A stretch of 64,000 nucleotides of DNA from CBDBKL01 sp965116215 (GCA_965116215.1 OZ220494.1:124001-188000), one strand, 5' to 3'; counted from the stretch's first letter, positions 44,318-53,898 are shown. Numbers and translations: made by a program. The notes: a model not told the origin generated them from the letters alone.

Positions 44318-45874
44318 ATGAAGTGTATGTCAAAAAAGTTGTTCATTCTTCTTTTACTTTTAGTAGGTTGTGGTGAGGGTGGACTTCAGCAGAATCCTCT
44401 TCATGAATATCCTGACTATATCCAAAATGCGATTTTGCCAGATAATATTCCTAAAAAACCAACTCGAAATCCTATCCCTTCTGATTTTGCTAGAATTATA
44501 GTTGATGGCTCTAGGGATATGGTTGTGGGTAAAGAGTTTAAAATGAAGGTGGATGCCTACTTATTTTTAGAGGATGAAATGCTTCAGGACTTCAAGGTAG
44601 AGCTGAAGGGTTCTCCTCCTGAAGGTGAGGAGTATTCGTTTGAGGAAGTTGAGATAGATGTTCCTGTACAGGATCAAGGTAAGAATTTAAAAAGGCATAA
44701 GGAATATCTGTTGAAATGGACTCCCAGTCAGGATTTGTTAAGGAATAGTGTTCGCAGAATTTATTATTTAATATTTTCTCTCACAACTGATGGGGACTTG
44801 TCCTTGGTCAGAGAGGAATCTATTCCTGTTTTTATAAGTCGTGATTTTGAAGTTCCAAAAATCACAGAGGTGATTGCCCCTAGTATGTTAAAAGAAGGTG
44901 AAACAGATGAAATGATTTTTCATGTAGAGGTATTGGACAGTGGTGAAGATTTTTCCCCTACCTTACAATTTGAACAACCTCAAGAAGAGTCTCACTCTGA
45001 TCTAAGACCCTACTTAAATTTTATAGAGAAAAAGTGGTTGGATGGGGGTAAATGGGAGTTTAAATATGAAATTAATTTAATGACTGGAAGTGACCTTAGT
45101 GAATCTATGGCAAAATATAGTTTTCGAGTAAGAGCTATTTCTTCTTTTGGTATGAGATCTTCTTCTACTCGTGTTCTTTTAACTGTAAACAATAAAGTTG
45201 AAGATCCTGTGATTATAGGGCCTAAGGATGTGACTCTTTCTGAGGGGGGGAGAGTCAATATATTTCTTTCAGTCTCTGATCCTATGCACAGTGGGCGAAG
45301 TTTGGAAGCAGAACTTCTCAATCGAGCGGCCACTTTACCGGGAGAGGTTTTCTTATCTTATTTCCCTGTGTCTAGTGGATTAGAGGTTTCTATTAATTGG
45401 TTTTTGCCAAAGGGAATAGAGAATCTTAAAGATTTTTATACTCTAGAGATTTTAGTTAAAAACAGAGGTCGTGAGGGGGCACTCTCCACCACAAAGAAGA
45501 GAAAACATGTGATAAATATTCACGTTGAGAAATTGACAGCACCTTTAATGATAAAAAAAGTGATGACAGATCCAGTATCAGACTTTGATGAGGCTATTGT
45601 GTCTGAAAATCGTGAAGAGGCAGATCAGTCCGAGCAGGTCAATAAATCTGAAGTGCTCGAAGAGGGTAGTGAGAATCATAACTCTGAGGAATCTGTAGAG
45701 GATCAGAAAATGAAAACAACCCTCTTGAAAGAGAGTAAAGAAAGTCATAGTTCTGAAAATTCTAAAGAGAGTCAAGTTGAACCATCAAACAATGGTCATT
45801 CAGTTGCACCTCCTGATGGAGCTTTTGCTTATTTGATATCTCGTTATTATCTTCAGGAAAGGGGGGTGAGTTGA
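44318..45874 (+). CDS. outer-membrane lipoprotein of the motility cluster
   Basis: 518 residues. Lipoprotein signal with lipobox LLVGC near residue 20. The middle is beta-rich with Ig/cadherin-like segments (ITEVIAPSMLKEGETDEMIF, VTLSEGGRVNIFLSVSDP), and residues about 425-500 are a low-complexity Glu/Ser-rich stretch. Position before a beta-barrel and a TPR gene resembles gltK in the myxobacterial gltK-B-A-C cluster. The stop overlaps the next start (TTGA). Confidence 0.75.
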   Translation: MKCMSKKLFILLLLLVGCGEGGLQQNPLHEYPDYIQNAILPDNIPKKPTRNPIPSDFARIIVDGSRDMVVGKEFKMKVDAYLFLEDEMLQDFKVELKGSPPEGEEYSFEEVEIDVPVQDQGKNLKRHKEYLLKWTPSQDLLRNSVRRIYYLIFSLTTDGDLSLVREESIPVFISRDFEVPKITEVIAPSMLKEGETDEMIFHVEVLDSGEDFSPTLQFEQPQEESHSDLRPYLNFIEKKWLDGGKWEFKYEINLMTGSDLSESMAKYSFRVRAISSFGMRSSSTRVLLTVNNKVEDPVIIGPKDVTLSEGGRVNIFLSVSDPMHSGRSLEAELLNRAATLPGEVFLSYFPVSSGLEVSINWFLPKGIENLKDFYTLEILVKNRGREGALSTTKKRKHVINIHVEKLTAPLMIKKVMTDPVSDFDEAIVSENREEADQSEQVNKSEVLEEGSENHNSEESVEDQKMKTTLLKESKESHSSENSKESQVEPSNNGHSVAPPDGAFAYLISRYYLQERGVS

Positions 45875-46578
45875 TAAAAAAAGTTTTTTTTATTTTATTT
45901 TTTCTAAGTCCATCATTTGTTTTTGCTGATCTTTTAGAGGATATAGATTCTTTGGGTGGCAATGATGTTCTTTTAGAAAGAGCAAGGAAACTCAATCCTG
46001 AAAAAAGCGTTTATATTGTTCAAGATCGTATTGTCAATAGAGCCAGTCGTAGTGAAGTCGGCTTTGAATTTTCAGGTGTTGCTGGTGGTGATGCTTATGT
46101 TTCTACAAAAAATTTAGGATTGAATTATACATTTCATATTAACCCAAGGTGGTCTTTGGGGTTAAGAGGGCAATATATTTTTAATAAATTGAGTCCTGAG
46201 GGAAGAGCAGCTGTTGATTATGCAAAGAGAGTTGTTGATGAAACAAATAAGTCTTTAGAACTTATTCCAGATATAGATTATCCAAAACTGGCTGGGTATG
46301 TGGTAACAAATTGGTATCCTATCTATGGAAAAATGAATCTCTATGATCTAGGGATTATTCACTATGATGTTTACTTTCTTTTAGGTGGAGGGCATCTGAG
46401 CTTAAAGAATGGTCATACATTAGGTATTATGAGCGGAATGGGTTTTGGGCTTTGGGTTTCTCAACATCTATCTTCGCGTTTAGAACTAAGATATGAGACC
46501 TACAGAGCACGTCCTATTTCTAAACCTAAAAGAATGCACTTAACAACATTCGGGTTTTCAATGGGGTATTTATTATGA
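45871..46578 (+). CDS. outer-membrane beta-barrel protein of the motility cluster
   Basis: 235 residues, TTG start overlapping the previous stop. Signal peptide (VFFILFFLSPSFVFA), then alternating beta strands (SEVGFEFSGVAGGDAYVSTK, LGLNYTFHINPRWSLGLRGQ, SSRLELRYETYRA, LTTFGFSMGYLL). Resembles the single-domain outer-membrane barrels found in gliding clusters (GltA/B/H type). Overlaps the next gene by 4 bp. Confidence 0.8.
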   Translation: MIKKVFFILFFLSPSFVFADLLEDIDSLGGNDVLLERARKLNPEKSVYIVQDRIVNRASRSEVGFEFSGVAGGDAYVSTKNLGLNYTFHINPRWSLGLRGQYIFNKLSPEGRAAVDYAKRVVDETNKSLELIPDIDYPKLAGYVVTNWYPIYGKMNLYDLGIIHYDVYFLLGGGHLSLKNGHTLGIMSGMGFGLWVSQHLSSRLELRYETYRARPISKPKRMHLTTFGFSMGYLL

Positions 46579-48197
46579 GGGTTTTATTTTTAGCCTTAAC
46601 TGTTGTTATTTCATTTCAGGGACGTCTTTCAGCTGAAGAGGATATTTTAGATATATTAGAGGGTTCATCTCAAGTTACAGTACCATCTCTGAATAAGGAT
46701 AAACTATTAATTCAAAAGATAAGATCTAAGATAGGTCGTGTAAATCCAGAGCAAAGTATCTTTCTTGAGTTTCTTAAAAATGGCGAAATGGAAAAAGCCC
46801 TTTATCAATGGGAGTCTGCCTTTAAGAAAACCTCTTTTTTAAAGTCTTCAATCGGAAAAGCATTGTATGGGTATATTTTATTTCAGAATAAGTTACATAT
46901 TGTTGGTATAGAAACTTTATTTAGTATAGATCGACCTAAATCTATTCCTGAAGAGCTTGCTAAATTGTGGAGGGCTTCGGCACCTGTTAAACATCCCGCT
47001 TGGGGTTTTGTAAATATAAAATGGAAATCAGGCTGGACAAATATTTTTTCAATAGCAACAGAGGTCAGGGTGCGGGGGCGAGAAATTTATAATTTACAGA
47101 ACCTTGATGCCATTGTTTCTCTTTTAAAAAAAACAACTTTAAATACTTCCGAGAGAGCATGGTTGGAGTGGCAGCTAGTTCTCGGTTTGGCATTAAATGA
47201 TAAAATAGCAAAGTCGGCTAAAATCCTTAAACATCTTATGGGTGTAAAAAACAATAGAGTAGATATTGATCATATGAATATAACTGCAGCTCGATTACTC
47301 TTTCAAAAGGGCTTTTTAAATGCGGCTATTAATTATTATAAAAAGATTTCTAAAGGTTCTGATTTTTGGTTAGAGTCCCAAGAGGAAATGGGTTGGGCTT
47401 ATTTGAGAAGAGGGGAACCTCAAAGTACGCTGAGTCTTACACAAACATTGATGAATTCTGTTTTTGCAAGGGAGTTGAGTTCAGAGGCGATTTTTTTACA
47501 TGGATTGGCTCTATTAAAGGTTTGTGATTATCCTGGTGTTATGAAAACTTTAAAGACGTTTCAGAGGCGTTTTAGACCTAAAGTTAAGGAGTTGCAGAAA
47601 TTGGCACGTACAGGCCAAACAGAGCACTCTGATACTTTGATTAGAAAAATGAAAAAGGCGCAGGGCCGAATTCAATCTACAGATTTAGGAAAGTCAGCAG
47701 TGTTTTTACCGAGGTTAAGCAGTCGAGATGAGGTTTTGTTTGATCTCGTAGGAACTCAAAAGGCCTTAGAAAAAGAGGCTCAATTAGCAGACGCACTTTA
47801 CGCAAGGTCTTTAGTGGGTGGGACATCAAAAGTTGGATTTCAGGCGTCAATGAAAGACTTAAAGAGTGTTGTGGATTCCAGATATCAGGCGGCACAGAGT
47901 GCTTCCTATGCTCGCATTAAATATTTAGCTAAAGAGGAATTGGCGGAGATTCAGAATATTCTACAGAAATTGCATATTGTAGAAGCTGAGGTGATTCAAC
48001 AAGTTGCTATGGCTTCTCATATTATTGCGGCGACAAAGGGGCGTAAGAACTCATTCGTGTCGAACCTCAAAGATAAGGAGGATGACAAATATAAATTAAA
48101 ATTTAAATTGGAAAAGGAAGTTTGGTTTGATGAACTGTCAAACTACAAGGTGAGTGTAAAAAAGGGATGCGTCTCTTCAGAAAGGTCTATTGAGTGA
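46575..48197 (+). CDS. exported TPR protein of the motility cluster (GltC-like position)
   Basis: 540 residues. Signal peptide (VLFLALTVVISFQGRLSA), then helical TPR-like repeats (for example INYYKKISKGSDFWLESQEE, GWAYLRRGEPQSTLSL) and a C-terminal coiled-coil-prone stretch (ELAEIQNILQKLHIVEAEVI). Periplasmic. Overlaps the beta-barrel gene and the VWA gene by 4 bp each, indicating obligate co-expression. Confidence 0.8.
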   Translation: MRVLFLALTVVISFQGRLSAEEDILDILEGSSQVTVPSLNKDKLLIQKIRSKIGRVNPEQSIFLEFLKNGEMEKALYQWESAFKKTSFLKSSIGKALYGYILFQNKLHIVGIETLFSIDRPKSIPEELAKLWRASAPVKHPAWGFVNIKWKSGWTNIFSIATEVRVRGREIYNLQNLDAIVSLLKKTTLNTSERAWLEWQLVLGLALNDKIAKSAKILKHLMGVKNNRVDIDHMNITAARLLFQKGFLNAAINYYKKISKGSDFWLESQEEMGWAYLRRGEPQSTLSLTQTLMNSVFARELSSEAIFLHGLALLKVCDYPGVMKTLKTFQRRFRPKVKELQKLARTGQTEHSDTLIRKMKKAQGRIQSTDLGKSAVFLPRLSSRDEVLFDLVGTQKALEKEAQLADALYARSLVGGTSKVGFQASMKDLKSVVDSRYQAAQSASYARIKYLAKEELAEIQNILQKLHIVEAEVIQQVAMASHIIAATKGRKNSFVSNLKDKEDDKYKLKFKLEKEVWFDELSNYKVSVKKGCVSSERSIE

Positions 48198-49261
48198 GAA
48201 GGCGTTTTTTAAACTTGTTCATACTATTAGGAATGTTTAATGGCTGCAGCACTGAGACGTCAAAACTTGTTCCCATTCCTGACTTTACTAAGTTAGCAGA
48301 TTATCAGGATACAAATATAGAACTCGATTATAATCCAAAAGTGGATATGCTTTTTGTTATTGATGAATCAGGGAGTATGCACAAACATCAAAGCAATTTA
48401 TCTTCAAATATAGATCTTTTTGTAGATGAGTTTTTGAAGAGCGAGCTGGTCGATTTTCATATTGGTGTAACATGCACTCAAGTTGTTAGCAGCAGTTATT
48501 ATTCGTCGGCGAGGTCGTCACCATACCACAACAGCTACGGAATATCCAATCGTTGTGGTACCCTTTTGAGAGAGCCTCCTTTTTTAACAAATAGTACCCC
48601 TCGCATAGCTGAGAGATTGCCTAATTATTTAAAAATTGGTGTTGGCAGTGGTGGAACGGAGAGTGTTTTTGAGAATGCCTATAAGGTTTTAACTTCTTCA
48701 AATCAAACTGGTTTTTATAGAGAAGACGCTCACTTGGTACTTATTTTTGTAACTGATGCTCATGATCAGAGTGCAAAGGTGGATAGGAGACTTTTAAGAG
48801 ATACTTTAATAAAAATGAAAAATAGAAACTCTAAGCTCATCCATATCTTATCAGCGATTATACCTTCTTACGAGGGACAATCTAGCACATGCCAAAGAGA
48901 CCAGTCTAATTCAACACCTTTAGCTATCGAAGCCTTTACGAATGATTTTGATGGCCGAATTCTTTCTCTATGTGATCCTGACTTTGGGAGACAGCTAGGT
49001 GTAGCGGGTGGGGAAATTTACAATAAAGTTATGCATACTATTTTTATTGAAAAGGGAATTCCTATTCCGAATACTATTGAATTGTTTTATGGCTCTCAGG
49101 TTGTTGATAAAAAATATATTCAATATAATCCCTATCGTAATATGATTATTTTATCTAAGGATCTAGAACTTAAAGATGAGCCTAAGGGGACTAAATTGCG
49201 TTTAAAATATACGACAGCGGACCTTGATTTTGAAGTCCTTGAAGAAAAATCAGGAAAATGA
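48194..49261 (+). CDS. VWA-domain lipoprotein (CglB-like adhesin)
   Basis: 355 residues. GTG start, signal with lipobox-like MFNGC near residue 17, then a von Willebrand A domain: VDMLFVIDESGSMHKHQ (MIDAS DxSxS near 57-61), GVTCTQVV, and HLVLIFVTDAHDQS (second metal-site Asp). Several Cys in the later part. In Myxococcus, CglB is an outer-membrane VWA lipoprotein that attaches the gliding machine to the substrate; the last gene of this operon is a plausible counterpart. Confidence 0.82.
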   Translation: MRRRFLNLFILLGMFNGCSTETSKLVPIPDFTKLADYQDTNIELDYNPKVDMLFVIDESGSMHKHQSNLSSNIDLFVDEFLKSELVDFHIGVTCTQVVSSSYYSSARSSPYHNSYGISNRCGTLLREPPFLTNSTPRIAERLPNYLKIGVGSGGTESVFENAYKVLTSSNQTGFYREDAHLVLIFVTDAHDQSAKVDRRLLRDTLIKMKNRNSKLIHILSAIIPSYEGQSSTCQRDQSNSTPLAIEAFTNDFDGRILSLCDPDFGRQLGVAGGEIYNKVMHTIFIEKGIPIPNTIELFYGSQVVDKKYIQYNPYRNMIILSKDLELKDEPKGTKLRLKYTTADLDFEVLEEKSGK

Positions 49262-49340
49262 CCACAATAGAAAACTATTTTACCACAACCCTTTAGAGCA
49301 ATTTCTAAACCTCTGATTACAAAACATTACTGTTTATTTA

Positions 49341-49439
49341 AACCTAAAAGAATGTGAGTTTAGATTTAATTATAAAAAAGATAACCTGTATAGGTTAATG
49401 TTAAAACTACTTAGAAATAAAACCCTTAAAGTGTCATGA
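49341..49439 (+). pseudogene. 3' end of a decayed IS transposase (same family as at 8313)
   Basis: Open from 49341 to a TGA at 49437: NLKECEFRFNYKKDNLY then MLKLLRNKTLKVS. An in-frame stop lies a few codons upstream. A second, shorter echo (SNYKK then DNLYRL after a shift) follows at about 49484-49525, together with a 10-bp perfect hairpin (49474-49483 / 49499-49508) and a repeated AAAGTRTCAT motif. The 306-bp gap after the VWA gene is thus made of two stacked IS relics. Confidence 0.5.
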
Positions 49440-49473
49440 ACTATATTTAAAAATAATCAGAAATACTCCGATT

Positions 49474-49508
49474 AAGTTGTCTTGAATCTAATTATAAAAA
49501 GACAACTT
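49474..49508. terminator. hairpin downstream of the motility operon
   Basis: AAGTTGTCTT and AAGACAACTT pair perfectly over 10 bp with a 15-nt loop. No T-run follows on either strand, so it may be a transcript-stabilising or processing hairpin, or part of the IS relic, rather than an intrinsic terminator. Confidence 0.3.
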
Positions 49509-49567
49509 ATATAGACTGAAAACATCAAAGTTCATCATTTAAAGTATCATAATCTATATAGCTCTTA

Positions 49568-50470
49568 CTAGAGCTTAAAGGAGAGCCCAAGTCCAAATGA
49601 AATATTTTGGAATTTTGGTGGGTTCTTCTCTTTTTTACCTTTTGGAAAAAGGGTATAGTGAGCATAAATGGGAATAAAGAGTTTACGGCCTACGGCTAAA
49701 TCTAATCCCAGTCCGAAATAAGCCACAGCGATAGTACTTATGCTTTTTGGTTCAATACCTGCTGTATTTTTTATTTTTTCAACTCTTTTACTAGGGGTTC
49801 GGACTCCTGTTCCTACGCCAACCCATGCTTTATTTGATGTATGGATAAAGGCATAGCGTAACCATCCATCGAATGTTAGGTAGTTAATATTTAACAAACA
49901 GTTATTACCGTATTGAATAACTCCTTGTGAGTTCTTACCTATGCAGTCCCTTTCTGTAAATTGTTTTTGAGTCTTAAAAGCATCTAGACCTGTCGATACA
50001 CGGAGACTCAATGCGCTTGATATATCCCAATCCAAATGAGCTTTGAGAGAAGGTCCAATTCCTGTCACTTTTGTTGGAAGACTATTGTGTAAGATATTAA
50101 AAGTACCTCCTAGAAGTATTCCTGTTGCCCATCTGGATTGTTGGCGAGGAAAGCTGCGCTTAGTTTGAGAATGTTTTTTACGAGAGGGTATCTTTATAAG
50201 TGTCATTCCAACTTGAACTGTACCTTTTTCTAGAGTTCCAATAGCTTTTCGATCTTTAACAAACCGCACAAGAAGAATACCCTTGATAAAGACTTTACCT
50301 TGTGGTCCTTTGCGTGTAATAGCTAAGATTCTTTGGCCAGGGGAGAATTCCCCTCGTTCCATAAAAAATAAAACTTTACGGTCTTTAATAGCACGAACAG
50401 TTGCCGCTTTTATGGTTTGAGGCAGAAAGACAAGAAATAGAGTTATAAGCACAAATTGTTTAAAAAACAC
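49568..50470 (-). CDS. outer-membrane beta-barrel protein, unknown role
   Basis: 300 residues. Signal peptide (FVLITLFLVFLPQTIKA), a small N-terminal barrel-like domain (RGEFSPGQRILAITRKG, VRFVKDRKAIGTLEKG), a basic linker, then a beta-barrel of alternating strands (TGILLGGTFNILHNSL, LSLRVSTGLDAF, FGLGLDLAVGRKLFI) ending FGLGLSFKL, close to the terminal aromatic signature. No family name recognised. Convergent with the motility operon. Confidence 0.75.
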   Translation of the reverse strand: MFFKQFVLITLFLVFLPQTIKAATVRAIKDRKVLFFMERGEFSPGQRILAITRKGPQGKVFIKGILLVRFVKDRKAIGTLEKGTVQVGMTLIKIPSRKKHSQTKRSFPRQQSRWATGILLGGTFNILHNSLPTKVTGIGPSLKAHLDWDISSALSLRVSTGLDAFKTQKQFTERDCIGKNSQGVIQYGNNCLLNINYLTFDGWLRYAFIHTSNKAWVGVGTGVRTPSKRVEKIKNTAGIEPKSISTIAVAYFGLGLDLAVGRKLFIPIYAHYTLFPKGKKEKNPPKFQNISFGLGLSFKL

Positions 50471-50850
50471 AGCAACTCCTATAAAAAGAGAGAGATATCT
50501 TTTTGCCTTCCATTAGAATAGATAAACTAAACTGTATTCTCCAGAAAATAGCAGTCAAACTCTATACTTAAGTCTTAGCACTTAGTTTATGACATTTGAA
50601 GAGTATTGCTCTAGTTATATTTTTTTTCTAGTCAAGAGTTATGAATGTAGATCTACAAATATCTCTGAAAGTGGTGAAAGAAGAGTCTTATTGTTCTTTA
50701 AGATCTATAGAGATAAGAATGAACGGCACATTTGATGAAGAGAGAAGGGTCTTGTTATCCTGTAAACTCTATACAGTATTGCCTCAAAGGAAAATACTTT
50801 TCTGAATGAGATTATCAAATCTTTTTCAGATGTATTTTAAGAGATATCTC
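50471..50850. other. 380-bp intergenic region with a perfect palindrome at the ssb stop
   Basis: At 50835-50856 a perfect 22-bp palindrome (TTTTAAGAGAT and its complement) overlaps the ssb stop codon. Otherwise nothing recognised. Confidence 0.5.
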
Positions 50851-51270
50851 TTAAAAAGGAATATCCTCTGAGCTATCAAATGTGGGTTCGACAGTTTCAT
50901 TTTGGGCGGTCTCATTTTGTGGTGTTTGTTGAATGTTATTTGCTCCTCCGAGAAACTGAACTGTATTGGCTACAATCTCAGTTGTGTATTTCTTGTTTCC
51001 CTGTGGATCTTCCCAAGAGCGTGTTTGAAGTCGTCCTTCAATGTAAACTTGACGTCCTTTAGTGAGATATTTTGAGCTTGTCTCACCCATATTGCCCCAG
51101 ACAACAACACGATGCCATTCTGTACGCTCTTGTTTTTGTCCTTCCTTATCTTTCCAAACTTCGCTGGTTGCAATACTTAATCGACAGACAGCTTGGTTGC
51201 TCTGTGTGTATTTGAGTTCAGGGTCTGCTCCTAAACGTCCAACAATAATGACTTTATTTATACCTGACAT
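50851..51270 (-). CDS. ssb: single-stranded DNA-binding protein
   Basis: 139 residues. OB fold with NKVIIVGRLGADPELKYT, TEWHRVVVWG and YLTKGRQVYIEGRLQTRSWED, a Gln/Asn-rich linker, and the acidic partner-binding tip ending SSEDIPF. Full length. ATG at 51270 with AGGAG upstream on the minus strand. Confidence 0.97.
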   Translation of the reverse strand: MSGINKVIIVGRLGADPELKYTQSNQAVCRLSIATSEVWKDKEGQKQERTEWHRVVVWGNMGETSSKYLTKGRQVYIEGRLQTRSWEDPQGNKKYTTEIVANTVQFLGGANNIQQTPQNETAQNETVEPTFDSSEDIPF

Positions 51271-51589
51271 ATTTAACTCCTATCTTTAAGGCTGCTCAGC
51301 CGTCCTATAAATAGAGCAATAAAAAAATCCTTCTCTGAGAGAAATCCTCTTGAAGGTATATTATAGACAATAACCCTTCTGCAAGTGCTGATGCCATGAT
51401 GAACTGCTTCTCATTTGTTGCTCTATTCCTATTGTCCGATATGAGGGTTAGGACAATTTCTTAAGATGCGATGCGCATTTTTTATTTAAGTATGAGACTG
51501 GCAATTTAGCAAGGTTTGCTCTGTAGGATAACTAAGTGGGAAGAGTTTTTCTTAAGGCTTCCAAAAGCTCAAACAACTCTGAGGGTCCG

Positions 51590-52260
51590 CAGCTCGTCTT
51601 CGCCGAAGGCTAAAGGCGTAAGCTGGATAGTGCTTGATATGATCTAGCCTAGAACAAACTGGATTTCCGCAGATATGCCCTTCTGTAGAAAAAGACTTTT
51701 ATCTTCCCCTTAAAGCTCACACAGCTTTGAAGGGCGCAAAGCGTCTCTTCCCTATGAAGAAGATACGCATTGCGCTTCAAAAAACTCGCTTTAAGAGAAA
51801 AATAAAAGTCTTTTTCCAGCACCGGCTAAAAGCGTAATCTGGAGAGTGTTCGATGCATTCAGGGATAGAACAAACTGGATTTCCGCAGATACGCCCTTCT
51901 GTAGAAAAAAGACTTTTATCTTCCCCTTAAAGCTCACACAGCTTTGAAGGGCGCAAAGCGTCTCTTCCCTATGAAGAAGATACGCATTGCGCTTCAAAAA
52001 ACTCGCTTTAAGAGAAAAATAAAAGCCTTTTTCTAACGCAGGCTAAAAGCGCAAGCTGGAGAATGCTCGATACCATCCAGCATAGAATAAACGATCTCTC
52101 CACGAATACGCCCTGCGCTTTGGGAAACTTGCTTTAAGGGAAAGGTAAAAATCCTTTTCCCTCTACTGCTCAAAAGATTTAAGATGTGTCTCTGTCAAAG
52201 CCTACACGTATAATCTGGATAGAGTTTTCAGTGCACTCAGGGAGAGAACAAACTGTTTTT
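51590..52260. repeat. tandem structured repeat, about 216-bp period, 2 good and 2 degenerate units
   Basis: Units 51689-51815 and 51906-52032 are almost identical; the sequence before each (GCTGGAKAGTG, then AGAACAAACTGGATTTCCGC) is repeated as well. Each unit is bounded by 28-nt arms complementary at about 25 positions (51689-51716 with 51788-51815), enclosing AAAGCT...AGCTTT and a long GC-richer hairpin (GGCGCAAAGCGT against ACGCATTGCGC). Degenerate units follow around 52041-52170 and 52195-52260. No coding frame. The 51271-51589 part shows nothing else. Confidence 0.85.
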
Positions 52261-52288
52261 GGCGAAGTTTTCAAGAGTTGCAAAGAAT

Positions 52289-53233
52289 CTACTGTGTTGA
52301 TAGTTGGGGGGGGACTCCCATACGTGCAGCAGAAATTCGCAAATTGTATTGACCCCCTCCAGCAGCTCTCATTTTTTTATAACTTCGAAGAAAAGCTAGA
52401 AACAGTTTAAATTTACTTTCAAACTGAGCAGAGGTTTGTAAGTTGAGATTAAAATCATAAGCTCCTAAATTCACACCTCTTTGTTCTAATTCCATATCCA
52501 TTTTTCCTCTGAGTGTAGCACTGACCTCATCCCCCCCTAGTTGAAGCCGACGAACAGTTAAAGAATTGTTGTTTATTTTTCCTTGGAGCAGCACAGATTG
52601 GAATTGGATGGGAGGCAATGAAAAAGGACCAAGAGGGGTTTGTATAGAATGCCCTTGGAGATAAATGCGGTCTAATGTCATAGCTATTTCCATATCAGGC
52701 TGTTCAGTCAATTGAGGATCAAAATCTCCTGAGATATGTAAATTTCTAATTTTCCCACTTAAAGGCAAAGAGGGAAGAGGCAAATCTTCTAGGTTATTGT
52801 CTCCTAAATTCAGATCTGTTTCAAAAATCATCCCCCCCTGCTCTGTTGTCCTTTTATGGTACATAGAGATTTTTGCGAAACCATCATAGAGACCTTCAAT
52901 ATAAATAGAAGCTCCTGGTTTCAACTGCAGGAGGGCAGGAATATGGGGAGACAGTGTTATGGAGTGAAACTTGATTTGATTCAATAGAGGTATACTCATG
53001 GTGATATCTTTAGCTTTCAGTCCTATAGATGGATAAAATCCAATTTTTAGTTCTTTGGATTGAAGATAAAAGCGTCCATTTGTGGCCTGAGATATTCGAG
53101 CAGTGATGAGATCTCCAATTTCAGTTAAGGGAAATAAAAAGATAAAAAAGAATGTCATCATAAGAAGTGTAACAAAAATAAAACGTTTTAGATGACTGAA
53201 TGGATAGAAAATCTTCTGGGTCAGATTACTCAC
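52289..53233 (-). CDS. gspN: type II secretion system protein GspN
   Basis: 314 residues, one N-terminal membrane helix (FIFVTLLMMTFFFIFLF), then a beta-rich periplasmic domain (LKIGFYPSIGLKAKDITMSI, LPLSGKIRNLHISGDFD, LQLGGDEVSATLRGKMDMEL) ending with NLRISAARMGVPPQ. Matches the delta/Leptospira-type GspN. Last gene of the gsp operon; overlaps gspM by 4 bp. Confidence 0.85.
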   Translation of the reverse strand: MSNLTQKIFYPFSHLKRFIFVTLLMMTFFFIFLFPLTEIGDLITARISQATNGRFYLQSKELKIGFYPSIGLKAKDITMSIPLLNQIKFHSITLSPHIPALLQLKPGASIYIEGLYDGFAKISMYHKRTTEQGGMIFETDLNLGDNNLEDLPLPSLPLSGKIRNLHISGDFDPQLTEQPDMEIAMTLDRIYLQGHSIQTPLGPFSLPPIQFQSVLLQGKINNNSLTVRRLQLGGDEVSATLRGKMDMELEQRGVNLGAYDFNLNLQTSAQFESKFKLFLAFLRSYKKMRAAGGGQYNLRISAARMGVPPQLSTQ

Positions 53234-53898
53234 TTTTTATTTCTCCTCTTTTTTGGACCCCTCTCAGGTTCCGAGGGAAGGGAAGAGAAAAAGCTGACAA
53301 TTTTATACATGACATCGTAGTAATGAGGATCGATATTTGATGTTTTTATATCAATAGATGTTAGTTTCACACTATTGATATCATTTTCAATACGAAAACC
53401 AATATCAACAATTTGTCTTAGAGTCAGTTGTGATAGAGTTGCAAGAACACCCTTTTGTTTAATATCCTTTGGAATCATTGTACTATCACGGACCGCTGCA
53501 TTTTGAAGATGATCGATACTTAATATTTGATCTGGAAGAATATTGGCCTTTTCTAGAATAGATCGGAGTTGGTTCTCTATTGCCGGAGGATGTATTTCTG
53601 AATCTATCTCAGGGGCTGATACCCCCATTTGATTCAGATAGAGCAATTCCCTTGTAAGACTTCTTTTCTCTTCAAAATAGGATATTTCAGAGTTTTTATT
53701 TTGGATCCAAGAAATCGGAACAGAGAGCAAAATATAGATAAGGAGGAATAGACTAAGAGTTATTATAATTTTTTGATTTCTGGAGGATAGATCATCAAAT
53801 TTTTCTTTTGCTGATATGTAAAGAGAAGTTTCTTGGAAGTTTTGCCATGTTGTTTTTAAATTTTCTAAAATTTGTTCTTTAAGATCTTGAATATTCAA
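53230..53898 (-). CDS. gspM: type II secretion system protein GspM
   Basis: 222 residues. Cytoplasmic N-terminus, membrane helix near 46-68 (IIITLSLFLLIYILLSVPIS), coiled coil, and a ferredoxin-like periplasmic domain (NQLRSILEKANILPDQILSI, TLRQIVDIGFRIENDI). Bridges GspL and the pseudopilus base. Overlaps gspL and gspN by 4 bp each. Assigned by architecture and order. Confidence 0.82.
   Translation of the reverse strand: MNIQDLKEQILENLKTTWQNFQETSLYISAKEKFDDLSSRNQKIIITLSLFLLIYILLSVPISWIQNKNSEISYFEEKRSLTRELLYLNQMGVSAPEIDSEIHPPAIENQLRSILEKANILPDQILSIDHLQNAAVRDSTMIPKDIKQKGVLATLSQLTLRQIVDIGFRIENDINSVKLTSIDIKTSNIDPHYYDVMYKIVSFFSSLPSEPERGPKKRRNKK

Noticed and set aside
50835..50856. 22-bp perfect palindrome at the ssb stop as an intrinsic terminator
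   Set aside because: AT-rich, no spacer loop and no following T-run in the ssb direction; it could also be chance in AT-rich DNA.
52186..52410. 74-codon plus-strand ORF at the gspN end
   Set aside because: Overlaps gspN in antisense and the degenerate structured repeat; no protein character.
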